NCBI GenBank assembly: GCA_964463145.1
Contig: CAYXBG010000004.1
Coordinates: 1-44,698 of the forward strand
Direction of reading: 5' to 3'
DNA from: CAYXBG01 sp964463145
GTDB taxonomy: Bacteria > Acidobacteriota > UBA6911 > RPQK01 > CBDAPI01
DNA length: 44,698 nucleotides
The notes under the pieces were generated by a model. It made no database searches and had not been told where the DNA came from. It was given only the letters and a program-made list of their open reading frames with translations. The translations under genes were made by a program, and so were the position numbers. Within the stretch, counting starts at the first letter, position 1. Each line of letters opens with the position of its first letter. Of this stretch, positions 26,138-37,016 are shown one piece after another.

Positions 26138-26610
26138 ATGTCCTCCTTCAAGTCGGGAAAGGAGGGAACTCTGTACGTGACGGGAGAGGATTGGGCTATT
26201 AACCGCTAGTTTATCTTGAGGCTAGGTGAGGTTAAACAGGAGTGTTTATGCATAATCACCCCCGCCCTCGCAGCATTTCGTATGCTTTTGCTTGAACCCT
26301 GAGCAGCACGACAACTGAACAGGCGAACTAAGCCTCGTCAAACCGAAAAAACTCTCTTTAGTCACCATCCGCGGACATTGCTTTCTGTCTGGATAGTCGC
26401 TGACTGCCATCACGGCAGGCTCTCCACTTTCCAATGGAAAAAGAGCGAAAACCTTTCGAGATCACTCTTTTTTAAAAATTTATGGCGCCAGTATAACGTC
26501 AAGGAAGCAAAAATACAAGAGAAAGTAATTCGCAAGTCTTTTCTGGACAATGGTTTACAAGATTGATTGGAAAATATTCTCCTCCGGAAATTTTGAATGG
26601 AATCTAGAAT
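26138..26610. other. 473-base intergenic region between rodA and rng
   Basis: No credible gene is seen. A 62-codon minus-strand open frame starting at a TTG has no ribosome site and a composition unlike real proteins. The region probably carries the rodA terminator (26438-26473) and the rng promoter and leader. The leader half on the minus strand contains a small hairpin (CTGCC...GGCAG). RNase E/G genes in some bacteria have long structured leaders used for autoregulation, so the length itself is suggestive. I recognise no known RNA family. Confidence 0.5.
26438..26473 (-). terminator. Candidate rodA-operon terminator hairpin
   Basis: On the plus strand AAAAAGAG-CGAAA (26438-26450) pairs with TTTCG (26454-26458) and CTCTTTTT (26465-26472), with a six-base bulge and a three-base loop. 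Read on the minus strand, the stem ends in CTC followed by five T. It lies 138 bases beyond the rodA stop. The stem is AT-rich and bulged, so strength is uncertain. The same hairpin could work in both directions. Confidence 0.4.
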
Positions 26611-27738
26611 CTAAATCTGGGAATAAAGGAAGCGACGCCGGTAAACGCTTGTAATGAGTGCTAATCCGATCAAAAAAGTGATGGTTGATGAACCGCCATA
26701 ACTAAGTAGTGGTAACGGAATTCCAATCAGGGGAACGAGCCCTACAGCCATCCCGATATTGATCACGACGTGAAACGAGAGAAGGCTGGCTACGCCGGAT
26801 ACGAGTACTATCCCAGCGCGGTCCGTAGCCCTTTCCCCCACCCAGAGGATCCGGAGTATAAGCATAAGGTAAAGACTCAGTATTACTGTTCCTCCTATCA
26901 GGCCCCACTCCTCTGTCAAAAGTGAATAAATGAGATCGGAGTGTATCTCAGGAACGAATCCGAGTTGGCTTTGCAGGCCTTGACCTAGTCCTTTCCCTTG
27001 CAAGCCGGAAGACCCTATTGCTATCAGGGATTGGCTAGCCTGATAACCGATGCCTTGTGGGTCTATCGATGGATCCAACGTTGACAGAATCCGCTGTTGT
27101 TGGTAGTCCTTTAAAGCAAACCAGATAACTGGTGCGCTAAGGATTGTTAAGGCAATAGAGATGAAAAGGCACCGGAGTCGAAATCCAATCACGGCCACGA
27201 TCCCCAATAAGATAGGCAAATAGGTTATTGCCGTCCCTAAGTCCCCCTGTAATAGGACCAGTACAATAGGGACCAGTGCAGTTAGGGTTAGTGGCAGGAT
27301 ATGCTTAAGGTCTAGTTTCCGATCTCCAAAGTCTGCAAGCTGGCGAGTAAGCATCAGGATTAAAGTAATTTTAGCAAATTCTGACGGTTGACCTCCGAGC
27401 CCTCCGATCCCTACCCAGCTGCGACTACCGCTTATTTCTTTGCCAAAAAAAAGCACTGCAAAAAGTATGATATTGGTCAACCAGTACAACAGATGCGCTT
27501 TTTCTGTTAGCCATCTATAATCTCCCGCGGCAACCAGAAAGAACAACATTCCTCCAAGAACCAACCAGGAAAGCTGTCTCGAGAAAAATGATGGATTTGC
27601 GCCATGTAGCGTGGCGCTATATATACCAGCCAGGCCGATCAGCGCCAAAACTACAATTACAGCGAGAAGTTGTGCGTCAAACTGGGCCAACCTGGCAAGT
27701 TGACTCCACTGTTTATGACGGTTTTTGGAGGGGTACAT
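26611..27738 (-). CDS. rodA: Rod-shape-determining protein RodA (SEDS glycosyltransferase)
   Basis: RodA is the SEDS-family peptidoglycan polymerase of the elongasome and works with PBP2. The 375-residue protein has about ten membrane helices. It carries the family stretches FFLVAAGDYRW, SWVGIGGLGGQPSEFAKI, VLLQGDLGTAITYLPIL and the C-terminal VPLIGIPLPLLSYGGSS. It starts 11 bases after the mrdA stop, the usual SEDS-PBP pairing. RodA rather than FtsW is favoured by its place at the end of the mre operon. Confidence 0.96.
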   Translation of the reverse strand: MYPSKNRHKQWSQLARLAQFDAQLLAVIVVLALIGLAGIYSATLHGANPSFFSRQLSWLVLGGMLFFLVAAGDYRWLTEKAHLLYWLTNIILFAVLFFGKEISGSRSWVGIGGLGGQPSEFAKITLILMLTRQLADFGDRKLDLKHILPLTLTALVPIVLVLLQGDLGTAITYLPILLGIVAVIGFRLRCLFISIALTILSAPVIWFALKDYQQQRILSTLDPSIDPQGIGYQASQSLIAIGSSGLQGKGLGQGLQSQLGFVPEIHSDLIYSLLTEEWGLIGGTVILSLYLMLILRILWVGERATDRAGIVLVSGVASLLSFHVVINIGMAVGLVPLIGIPLPLLSYGGSSTITFLIGLALITSVYRRRFLYSQI

Positions 27739-27749
27739 TGGTTGCCTCT

Positions 27750-29552
27750 TTATCGACCAGCCGCAAGTTTTAGTGATTCTGGGGTCTTCAAGAACTTTTG
27801 CATGTAAGCCTGGAAAATCGCTCGGGCAATGGGAGCGGCAACCCGCCCTCCGTCCCCGCCTCTTTCAATGATCACGGCAACCACAATTCGGGGATCATCC
27901 ATTGGTGCGAACCCTGCGAACCAAGCGTTGGGTTTGAACTTGGCAGCCTGTCCTGGGGGGAGTTTTTCGAGAGTGGTTCTGCTGATAATTTGAACAGTTC
28001 CGGTCTTTCCGGCTACCTCCATTCCATCAATATGCGCTGCCCGACCGGTACCTAATTCGTTCACGGCAAGCCACAGGCCGTCTTTAACGGGTTGCAGGTA
28101 TTCTTGAGGGAAAGATTGGACATTATCCGAATTCCGGTCCATGCGTATATGTGGCTGGACGAACTGCCCTCGAGAGATAGCAGTAAGTACGAGTGCTACT
28201 TGCAAAGGGGTCACTAGTATGGGCCCCTGGCCAATAGATACCGAGATTGTCTCTCCAGCAAACCAGGGCACACCTGTTGTTTTTTTCTTCCATTCGCGAG
28301 AGGGTACGATTCCTGGAACTTCACCCGTCAGATCTACACCAGTGGCCGCACCTAATCCAATTTTACGGGAGAAGGCTGCGATCCTATCTATGCCAAGGCG
28401 CCTGCCTAATTCATAGAAGTAGATGTTGCAAGAGTATTGTAAGGCTCTTTTAAGGTCTAAACGGCCGTGCCCCGATCTGGCCCCACATCGAAAGCGATGT
28501 CCAAAGAATTCCTTTGATCCGGAACACAGAACCGTTTCTTTAGGATCGAGTAGTCCTCCTTCTAAACCAGCCATGGCCATGACTATTTTGAAAATCGATC
28601 CGGGTGCGAAAGTATTCTGGACGACACGGTTCTGAAGAGGCCGGTCTGCGTCGGATGTTAAATTCCCCCATCTAGAGAGAGAAATCCTGGTGGAAAAATC
28701 GTTAGGATTGAAGGTCGGACGGCTCGTAATAGCGAGTATTTCCCCATTACGCGGATCCATTGCAATGGCAGCTCCGACCCGCCCTTCCAGTGCTTTCTCG
28801 GTTGCTTTCTGAAGATCCAAGTCAATAGTCAATCGGATAGCCTTCCCTGATTGGGGGGGTACTGGTGGTAAAAGTTCAACCGTTCGCCCAAGACTATCTA
28901 CCCGTAATTTTTGAATGCCATCTTTTCCAGCCAGCTCGGCATCATAAATTCGTTCAATACCGGATTTGCCAATGAGATCTCCTGCTCGTCGTTTCCGGAA
29001 AATGTTGAGTGATAGCTCGGGAGCAGAAATTTCACCCATGTATCCAAGTAAATGCGCTCCTAGGATTCCATATACGTATGAGCGCCGAGGTCTCTCCAAA
29101 ATCTCCAATTCAGGGTGATCGGCAGACCGCGCCAGCAGGTAGCTTATCTGGGCTAGAGGAAGATTTTGTTTTAGCACGACCGGTTGATACCGCCCATAAG
29201 ACCGACCTACATCCAGTCGTTCATAGAATTCTTCTGCCGAGAAATCAATGGCGTTTTCGAGATAGGCTTGGGTCTCTTTGGGATCTATTACTTGATCTGG
29301 AAAGAGCAGCAGGTCGAATCCAAAGGTATTTTCCACCAGTATTGTACCCTCTCTATCGTAGATCTCCCCACGTGGAGCTACCAGTGGTACGCTGCGGATC
29401 TGATTCCGGGTGGCCAATGAAAGAAAATGATCGTAGCGGACTATAGACAGATACCAAAGACGGCAGAAAAGCCCTAAGACCAGGATTGAGAAGAACCACC
29501 CGAACCACCCGATTCGTCGAATATACTCACGATTGTCCTGCGGAAAAGCCAT
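27750..29552 (-). CDS. mrdA: Penicillin-binding protein 2 (peptidoglycan transpeptidase)
   Basis: PBP2 cross-links the peptidoglycan made by RodA during elongation. The 600-residue protein has one N-terminal membrane helix (about 14-38), a pedestal region with VAPRGEIYDREGTILVEN (58-75) and LLGYMGEIS, and a transpeptidase domain. The nucleophile motif is S319-I-F-K322 (APGSIFK), the SxN motif is S374-C-N376, and the KTG motif is at 516-518. All catalytic motifs are intact. It lies between mreD (43 bases) and rodA (11 bases) in the cell-shape operon. Confidence 0.96.
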   Translation of the reverse strand: MAFPQDNREYIRRIGWFGWFFSILVLGLFCRLWYLSIVRYDHFLSLATRNQIRSVPLVAPRGEIYDREGTILVENTFGFDLLLFPDQVIDPKETQAYLENAIDFSAEEFYERLDVGRSYGRYQPVVLKQNLPLAQISYLLARSADHPELEILERPRRSYVYGILGAHLLGYMGEISAPELSLNIFRKRRAGDLIGKSGIERIYDAELAGKDGIQKLRVDSLGRTVELLPPVPPQSGKAIRLTIDLDLQKATEKALEGRVGAAIAMDPRNGEILAITSRPTFNPNDFSTRISLSRWGNLTSDADRPLQNRVVQNTFAPGSIFKIVMAMAGLEGGLLDPKETVLCSGSKEFFGHRFRCGARSGHGRLDLKRALQYSCNIYFYELGRRLGIDRIAAFSRKIGLGAATGVDLTGEVPGIVPSREWKKKTTGVPWFAGETISVSIGQGPILVTPLQVALVLTAISRGQFVQPHIRMDRNSDNVQSFPQEYLQPVKDGLWLAVNELGTGRAAHIDGMEVAGKTGTVQIISRTTLEKLPPGQAAKFKPNAWFAGFAPMDDPRIVVAVIIERGGDGGRVAAPIARAIFQAYMQKFLKTPESLKLAAGR

Positions 29553-29595
29553 TGATGGTCACTGAAGTCTTGTTTTAGTGGAAGCCCCGAATTTT

Positions 29596-30098
29596 TTATT
29601 CGACCTGACTAAAGTCCTTTTCTGGGGAGTTGATTTTATCTAAAAAGTAGAGCAGTGGTACGCCTAAAAGGGCCGTTAGGGCAGCCCGACTGATGACAGA
29701 AGTTATTAATGCGTTGGAAGGATCTGGGCTGAGAAGGGTCATCAGTAAAAGAATGATAAGTCCGTCGACTATTGACAAAAACAATAAAAGCAAACTTTTG
29801 CTCCAAAAGTTGCTGAGTACTAGCTTTCGGATCAGAATAAATGCCACTAAAGCCACCGCTGTCTTGCTGAACCCATTCAGGCCTAAAAGTGGTTGTAGTC
29901 CGGTGATGTCCTGCGCCAGACCGAAGAGGCAGCCTATCATCGTGGATGCAGTGGGGTCGAGGTGACGACTCGCATAAACGACGCAAATTAGGGCTAAATC
30001 GAAGTAGAAACCTGTTTTGAAAAGTACTGAACTCAGTGTTTGCAGTAGCATAATGCCGGCTACTAGCATAGGGATTTCCCACTTCCGCAAGGATCTAC

Positions 30099-30102
<4 letters not shown>
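29596..30102 (-). CDS. mreD: Rod-shape-determining protein MreD
   Basis: MreD is a small polytopic membrane protein of the elongasome. The 168 residues contain five or so hydrophobic helices with family-typical short stretches (FDLALICVVYAS, GCLFGLAQDITG, GLNGFSKTAVALVAF). Sequence conservation in MreD is low, so the call rests on helices plus position: its start overlaps the mreC stop by four bases (ATGA, 30099-30102) and mrdA follows. Confidence 0.92.
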
Positions 30103-32006
<1,904 letters not shown>

Positions 32007-32061
32007 CAGACAGCCATGCGACTATCCCGCTAAAAAAGTGCGGGAACCGAGCGAAAAATTA

Positions 32062-32090
32062 ATTTTTAGACTTTCTGGCTACCATCTCAA
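32062..32090 (-). promoter_or_regulatory. Candidate sigma-70 promoter for the mre operon
   Basis: Read on the minus strand, TTGAGA (32085-32090) matches five of six -35 positions. It is followed by a 17-base spacer and AAAAAT (32062-32067), which matches four of six -10 positions. It lies 72 bases upstream of the mreB start in the 315-base divergent gap 31991-32305. The gap holds no gene. Confidence 0.45.
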
Positions 32091-32264
32091 TCATTGATTA
32101 CCAGCCATTCTTCCTGGCGGCCAAAGAACCTTAAGATACTACAAATAGACCAGCCTTTCATTATTGAATAAAAGCGGCAGCTTATTCAAGCAACGTCAGA
32201 CACTTACGAGATGGGTAGGGAGGTATATAGTCCTTCTTGTCAAGGCGCCGAGGCTTACTCAATG

Positions 32265-32273
32265 TGTTACAAT
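32265..32273 (+). promoter_or_regulatory. Candidate extended -10 promoter for the PpiD-like gene
   Basis: TG at 32265-32266, one base, then TACAAT at 32268-32273 form an extended -10 element. No matching -35 is seen at 17 bases, which is common for extended -10 promoters. The ppiD-like start is 33 bases downstream, with an AGGAG ribosome site just before it. Confidence 0.45.
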
Positions 32274-32305
32274 CGCGGCCTTGTTGATCGACACAGGAGC
32301 CTTCG

Positions 32306-34186
32306 ATGTTTCTGAATTATCTGCGACGAAAACGCGATTCCTTGAAATGGATTCTTTGGCTTCTGATTTTCGTTCTCGGCGCTGGGATGTTGCTACTTTT
32401 TGTGGACCCCCCCACCGGTGCTACCAATGGCTTAGCAACAGGAGAAGTGGCGCGTGTGGGAGATGAGAGGATCCCGGTGGCCGAGTTTCAAAGGAATTTG
32501 GGTCAGTTAGCAGACGTCTACCGTAACCAGTTCGGGGAAAATTTTGAACAATATGCGAAACAGCTCGACCTTCCGGGGCAGGCTGCAAACACCCTGATCG
32601 GTGAGTATGCAATAGCACGGCACGCACGTAGCTTGGGCTTAGGTGTCACGGATGAGGAAGTGGCTGAGCAAGTCATGTCTATACCTAGCTTTAAGGACGA
32701 GAACGGTAATTTTGTTGGCCTTGAACTCTATCAACGGATTCTCAGCCGCAACCGTTTTTCTGTGGATGCCTTTGAAAATGCTATGCGCCGGAATATTCTT
32801 CGTGAGAAGCTCCAGACTCTGCTCGTTTCGGAGCAGTCTGCCTCGACTGCTGCAGTAGAGCGGGAGTTTCTCAAACAGGAGCAGCAGGCTCGAATCCGTT
32901 ACGTTACTTTTAATCCCGCGGATGTGACTGTAGGTATCACGGACGAAGGCTTGCAGGCCTATTTCGAGGCGAACCAAGAAAGCTATAGATTCCCAGAGCG
33001 AAGGAGTGTTCGTTATCTGGAAGTGCCGATTGACGAATCGGTGGTAGAGATTGACGATTCAGTCGTGAATGAACGGATGCAAAACATTCCTCTTAAGGAG
33101 GGAGCGAGAGTCAGGCAGATATATTTTGGCCCTAGTCCCGAAAAACTTGAATTGGCCAATAAGGTTCTGAAGCAACTCAGAAATGGCCGTTCGTTCGGGG
33201 AACTGGCTTCCCAGCATTCAGATGATGAATCGGCTGCCAGGGGCGGCGATATGGGGTGGATACTCAAAGGGGCCCAGGACCAAGACTGGGAGGAAATCGT
33301 ATTTTCGTTGTCTGCTGGCGAGTTCAGTGATGTCTTCCAGACACCGTTTGGTTACTATATTGTCCAGGTCGTCAATAAGCCAGATTCCTTAGAAGAAACA
33401 AGGAAGCTGACAGCCGAGTCACAAATTATCCGGGAAGAAGCCACCAAAGTCGCTGGTCAGCTCGCCGGTACCATTCTTGAGGAGCTTAAGAATGGTGCAA
33501 GTCTTGAGGAAGTTGCCAAACGGGAAGGGCTCAAGCTCGAAGAGATTCCTCCATTCGCAGTTGTTGATACATTAGATAAGCCAAAAGCACGGGCCACCTT
33601 TAATCAGCAGGTGTTTGAGGGTCAAGAAGCGTCCTTTCTGCCCGAGCCATATTTATCTCCAACCAGTTTTCTGCTGGTGAAAGTGGCTACAGTTGTTGCC
33701 TCTAGAATCCCGGAGAGAGCACTGATTAGGGCCAGCTTAGAGAAAGATTATCAATCATCAAAAAGAATCGAAATTAATCAGCAAAAGGCCGATACTTTTT
33801 ATGAGTTGTCCAGGATTGAGGGTTTCGATAAAGCTGCTGCGGGTGTTCGATCGACTGTGACAGGTTTTTTCAAATCGGGAGATACCGTGGATGACTTAAT
33901 CGGTTTGTCGCCTATGGTGCACGAGCGAGTTCCGTTTATGAAGCCTGGAGAACTTAGCCCTCCCATCAGTTTAGAGGGCACTCTGATGGTATTCGAGATG
34001 ATGGAGAAAAGTGAGATAGCTGAGGAGGTGTTCAAGCGTAGAGAAGAGCAGATCCGGCAGATTCTCACCTCCAGCAAGCAAAGCACAATTTTTGGGGGGT
34101 ACGTTCGTAACCTGGTCGAGGACCTACGTGAAAATGATCAAATCCGGATCAACCAGGAACTCCTGGACGAGTTCCAGTTCGATTAG
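32306..34186 (+). CDS. ppiD: PpiD/SurA-type peptidyl-prolyl isomerase, membrane-anchored
   Basis: PpiD helps fold proteins leaving the Sec translocon. The 626-residue protein matches E. coli PpiD (623) in size and layout. It has a short cytoplasmic start with basic residues, one membrane helix (about 14-32, WILWLLIFVLGAGMLLLF), a SurA_N-like helical chaperone part (about 50-230), and a parvulin domain (about 258-372) with RQIYFGPSP, GRSFGELASQHSDDESAARGG, GDMGW and FQTPFGYYIVQV. A second helical region and a degenerate parvulin-like end follow. AGGAG precedes the ATG. It is divergent from mreB and followed by tRNA-Ala. Confidence 0.9.
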   Translation: MFLNYLRRKRDSLKWILWLLIFVLGAGMLLLFVDPPTGATNGLATGEVARVGDERIPVAEFQRNLGQLADVYRNQFGENFEQYAKQLDLPGQAANTLIGEYAIARHARSLGLGVTDEEVAEQVMSIPSFKDENGNFVGLELYQRILSRNRFSVDAFENAMRRNILREKLQTLLVSEQSASTAAVEREFLKQEQQARIRYVTFNPADVTVGITDEGLQAYFEANQESYRFPERRSVRYLEVPIDESVVEIDDSVVNERMQNIPLKEGARVRQIYFGPSPEKLELANKVLKQLRNGRSFGELASQHSDDESAARGGDMGWILKGAQDQDWEEIVFSLSAGEFSDVFQTPFGYYIVQVVNKPDSLEETRKLTAESQIIREEATKVAGQLAGTILEELKNGASLEEVAKREGLKLEEIPPFAVVDTLDKPKARATFNQQVFEGQEASFLPEPYLSPTSFLLVKVATVVASRIPERALIRASLEKDYQSSKRIEINQQKADTFYELSRIEGFDKAAAGVRSTVTGFFKSGDTVDDLIGLSPMVHERVPFMKPGELSPPISLEGTLMVFEMMEKSEIAEEVFKRREEQIRQILTSSKQSTIFGGYVRNLVEDLRENDQIRINQELLDEFQFD

Positions 34187-34232
34187 GTATCATCCCCAGG
34201 GTCGGGACGCCTGTTCCTAGCAGCTTCCGGGA

Positions 34233-34308
34233 GGGGCTGTAGCTCAGTTGGAAGAGTACCTGAATGGCATTCAGGGGGTCGAGGGTTCGAATCCCTTCAG
34301 CTCCACCA
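34233..34308 (+). tRNA. tRNA-Ala (GGC)
   Basis: This is a complete 76-base tRNA. The acceptor 34233-34239 pairs with the 3' strand and includes G3-U70, the main identity pair for alanyl-tRNA synthetase. The D arm AGCTCAGTTGGAAGAG and T loop TTCGAAT are canonical. The anticodon stem CCTGA/TCAGG encloses anticodon GGC at 34266-34268. Discriminator A and CCA are encoded. A weak GATC/GATC hairpin followed by ATTTTT lies about 10-30 bases downstream and could be its terminator. The rest of the 175 bases to the next gene shows nothing further. Confidence 0.97.
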
Positions 34309-34483
34309 ATCTCCTCCCGATCAACTGATCAGGATTTTTGAAAACAGCTCACCCCCTTTAAAGCCGATAGTTTACGAACAACGGGACCGGATGGTAGGCT
34401 GCTTGTTTTGATTAGATGTGTGTTCGACGGCTAGCAAGTGCAGCCGGAAAACTTTTAAACTGACCACCGCATGGAGAGCAGAA

Positions 34484-36955
34484 ATGAGATTTTTCTTTGC
34501 AGAGCGGAAGCAGCCATGCATGTTGGCACTTCTTTTGCTACTAGGTGTTTTTTTTGGGCAACTTTCTTGCAAGGGGCCACAGGATCAGGCGATACAAAAC
34601 TCCAACCCCCCTCCTATGGTTTTTGGAGAGCTTAATCTTTCGAGCGCCGTCATTGTAACTAAGGCAAGCAATAGCCCCTCCGAAACCAAAACCATTGCAG
34701 TCCTTCAGGAGGAAATCGAAAAGAGAACTGGTATCGAACTGAGTATCACCGATCAGTGGCCTACAGATGATCGGTCCGTAATAGCGGTGGGCCAGACTGT
34801 ACAGATTGACCAGCTTTGTGGGCCTTACACGACTGAGTGCCAAAACATAAAACATCCTGACAGTGAAGGATTTGCATTGCTTACGAGGTCTGACCCTCAA
34901 GGAGCTGCCCTTATCCTTGGGAGAGATAGCCGAGGTGTTCTCTATGGAGTAGGAGAATTCTTACGTAAATCCGAACTGAGGCAAGACTCAATACTTCTCC
35001 CTTCTGGTATGACCACAGTAACTTCTCCTAAGTACGGTCTGCGAGGTCATCAATTGGGTTATCGTCCCAAAACCAATGCCTATGATGCTTGGACGCCCGC
35101 CCAATATGATCAATACATTCGTGAACTAGCTCTTTTTGGGACGAACAGCATCGAAATTGTGCCGCCTCGCACCGACGATGACTTTCTCAGTCGGCATATG
35201 AAAACACCGCCATTGGAAATGATGATGAAGCTCAGTGAAATCATAGATTCCTACGGTCTTGACGTCTGGATCTGGTATCCCAACATGGGAGATGATTATG
35301 TCGGTGAGAAGGGTATTCAAGAGGAGTTAGCCGAGCGATCTGAGATATTCAGTAAACTTAAAAGGATCGACCACATTCTGGTACCAGGTGGAGATCCTGG
35401 CGACCTACACCCAGACGAATTTTTCCCCTTTATGGATCGTATGGCTGCTGCTCTACACGAACACCATCCTGAGGCCAAAATATGGCCTTCTCCTCAAGCA
35501 TTTGAACCGAACAGGAAATGGCTTGCGAGTTTCTATGCTTATGTTAATCAAAAACCATCTTGGCTGGGAGGCGTTTGTTTTGCGCCATGGGTCAAGACTC
35601 CCATAGAGGAGATGCGTCGTATAGTAGACTCAGATATTAAAATCCGTCGATATCCAGACATAACACATAACGTGGCTTCTCAGTATCCGGTAAGGGACTG
35701 GGATCGAGCCTTTGCCCTGACCTTGCATCGAGAGTCATATAATCCCCGACCCCAGGCCATGAAAGCAATTCACAATGCTTTTGACCAGTTGGCCTTCGGA
35801 TCTCTCACCTATTCGGAGGGTATCAATGACGATATCAATAAATTTGTTTGGGGTGATCAGGACTGGGACCCGAGCCGGGACTACATGACTACCTTACGTG
35901 ATTATGTTCGGCTGTATATCGGTCCTGATTATGCAGATGAGATCGCCCAGGCTTTCTTGGCTCAGGAAAAAAACTGGGAAGGTCCACTGGCTTCTAACAA
36001 TCAAGTAGGCATCACCCTGCAGATATGGCGGACTTTGGAGGGCAAGGTTTCCGATAAAGTGTTGGGGAACTACCGGTTTCAAATGGGCCTGATACGTGCC
36101 TATTATGATGCCTATGTTCAACAACGATTACTAAATGAAACAGGCTTAGAAATAGAGGCGATGTCCTTGCTCGGCAACGCTTCCAAGGTAGGTTCGAGGC
36201 AAGCTATCAAAGCAGCTCGGCGGCAATTGGATCGGGCAAAGTCCGAGCCTGTAGGTGTTGATCTCAAGCGCAAGTGTGAGTTTCTGGCGGATGAGTTGTA
36301 CCGTAAGATAGGGTCCCAGCTTTATGTAGGTAAGCATGGCGCCAAGTATCGAACCCGTGGCGCTTTCATGGATGGCATCGACGCACCGCTCAATAATATT
36401 GCATATCTCGAATCCCAGTTTAAAAATGTCCTGACGTTAGGCTCAGAGTCGGAGAGGGTGGCGGCTATCAACCGTATCATTAACCGCACCAATCCGGGCC
36501 CTGGTGGTTTTTACGACGACATGGGTTCTTTCCCAAGCCTGAAACGGGTCCATTACCCTGTAGGATGGGAGGAGGATCCCGGCGCCTTGGCTTCGCCTCA
36601 GATTTTCTTTGAGTACCGGATAGACAAGGCCGAAGAAGCTGCGTTCCCCTTAGCTTGGCAAAACAGGGTGGCGACGATCTACGAAACTCCTCTAACGCTT
36701 GTCTATGAAGACCTGGATCGGAATGCAGAGTATCGAGTACGAGCAGTTTATACCGGACGGTTAGGGACGGAAGTACGCCTTGTCGCTGACGGCACGCACA
36801 CTATACATGAGTTGGTAGCTACCCCAGACCTTCCCAGTGAAGGCGTAGATATTCCTCGTCAAGCCACTGCTGACGGAAGGCTGGAGCTTACTTGGAACTG
36901 CGGTGAAGGCCAACCAGGGGTTGCGGTTGCCGAGATCTTTTTGATTAAACGTTGA
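34484..36955 (+). CDS. Secreted glycoside-hydrolase-like protein (GH67N/GH20b-type N-terminal domain plus TIM-barrel)
   Basis: An 823-residue exported protein. Its N terminus has a hydrophobic core (CMLALLLLLGVFFG) ending at GQLSC, an imperfect lipobox. The ATG at 34484 follows GGAG at seven bases and gives a clean signal; the longer frame from 34418 does not. Residues about 45-165 look like the alpha/beta accessory domain before GH67, GH20 and GH84 barrels (ILGRDSRGVLYGVGEFLR). From about 175 a barrel-like region follows (YGLRGHQLGYRP, ELALFGTNSIEIV, WIWYPNMGDDY, HILVPGGDPGDLHPDEFF) with several candidate acidic catalytic residues. A beta-rich end lies past about 700. The exact family and substrate are not recognisable. 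It converges on the oxidoreductase/sulfatase cluster. Confidence 0.72.
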   Translation: MRFFFAERKQPCMLALLLLLGVFFGQLSCKGPQDQAIQNSNPPPMVFGELNLSSAVIVTKASNSPSETKTIAVLQEEIEKRTGIELSITDQWPTDDRSVIAVGQTVQIDQLCGPYTTECQNIKHPDSEGFALLTRSDPQGAALILGRDSRGVLYGVGEFLRKSELRQDSILLPSGMTTVTSPKYGLRGHQLGYRPKTNAYDAWTPAQYDQYIRELALFGTNSIEIVPPRTDDDFLSRHMKTPPLEMMMKLSEIIDSYGLDVWIWYPNMGDDYVGEKGIQEELAERSEIFSKLKRIDHILVPGGDPGDLHPDEFFPFMDRMAAALHEHHPEAKIWPSPQAFEPNRKWLASFYAYVNQKPSWLGGVCFAPWVKTPIEEMRRIVDSDIKIRRYPDITHNVASQYPVRDWDRAFALTLHRESYNPRPQAMKAIHNAFDQLAFGSLTYSEGINDDINKFVWGDQDWDPSRDYMTTLRDYVRLYIGPDYADEIAQAFLAQEKNWEGPLASNNQVGITLQIWRTLEGKVSDKVLGNYRFQMGLIRAYYDAYVQQRLLNETGLEIEAMSLLGNASKVGSRQAIKAARRQLDRAKSEPVGVDLKRKCEFLADELYRKIGSQLYVGKHGAKYRTRGAFMDGIDAPLNNIAYLESQFKNVLTLGSESERVAAINRIINRTNPGPGGFYDDMGSFPSLKRVHYPVGWEEDPGALASPQIFFEYRIDKAEEAAFPLAWQNRVATIYETPLTLVYEDLDRNAEYRVRAVYTGRLGTEVRLVADGTHTIHELVATPDLPSEGVDIPRQATADGRLELTWNCGEGQPGVAVAEIFLIKR

Positions 36956-36985
36956 CTGCAGTCGAAATGGAGAAGATGCTTGTTA

Positions 36986-37016
36986 CTCCTCAATTGATCT
37001 AGGGTCAATTGAGGAG
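36986..37016. terminator. Strong 12-bp hairpin between convergent genes
   Basis: The arms 36986-36997 and 37005-37016 are perfect 12-base inverted repeats (CTCCTCAATTGA and its complement) around a 7-base loop. The structure lies in the 49-base space between the GH-like gene and the PmoA-like gene and includes the last codons and stop of the latter. There is no T-run on either strand, so it may act as a roadblock, an mRNA 3' stabiliser or a Rho-assisted bidirectional terminator. Confidence 0.55.

Noticed and set aside
26246..26434. 62-codon minus-strand frame in the rodA-rng gap
   Set aside because: Starts at TTG with no ribosome site, and the cysteine-rich product has no ordered metal-binding spacing.
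29009..29446. 145-codon plus-strand frame inside mrdA
   Set aside because: Antisense to conserved PBP2 coding sequence with no supporting signal.
32164..32466. 100-codon plus-strand frame ahead of the PpiD-like gene
   Set aside because: It runs through the promoter region and overlaps the well-supported PpiD start in another frame.
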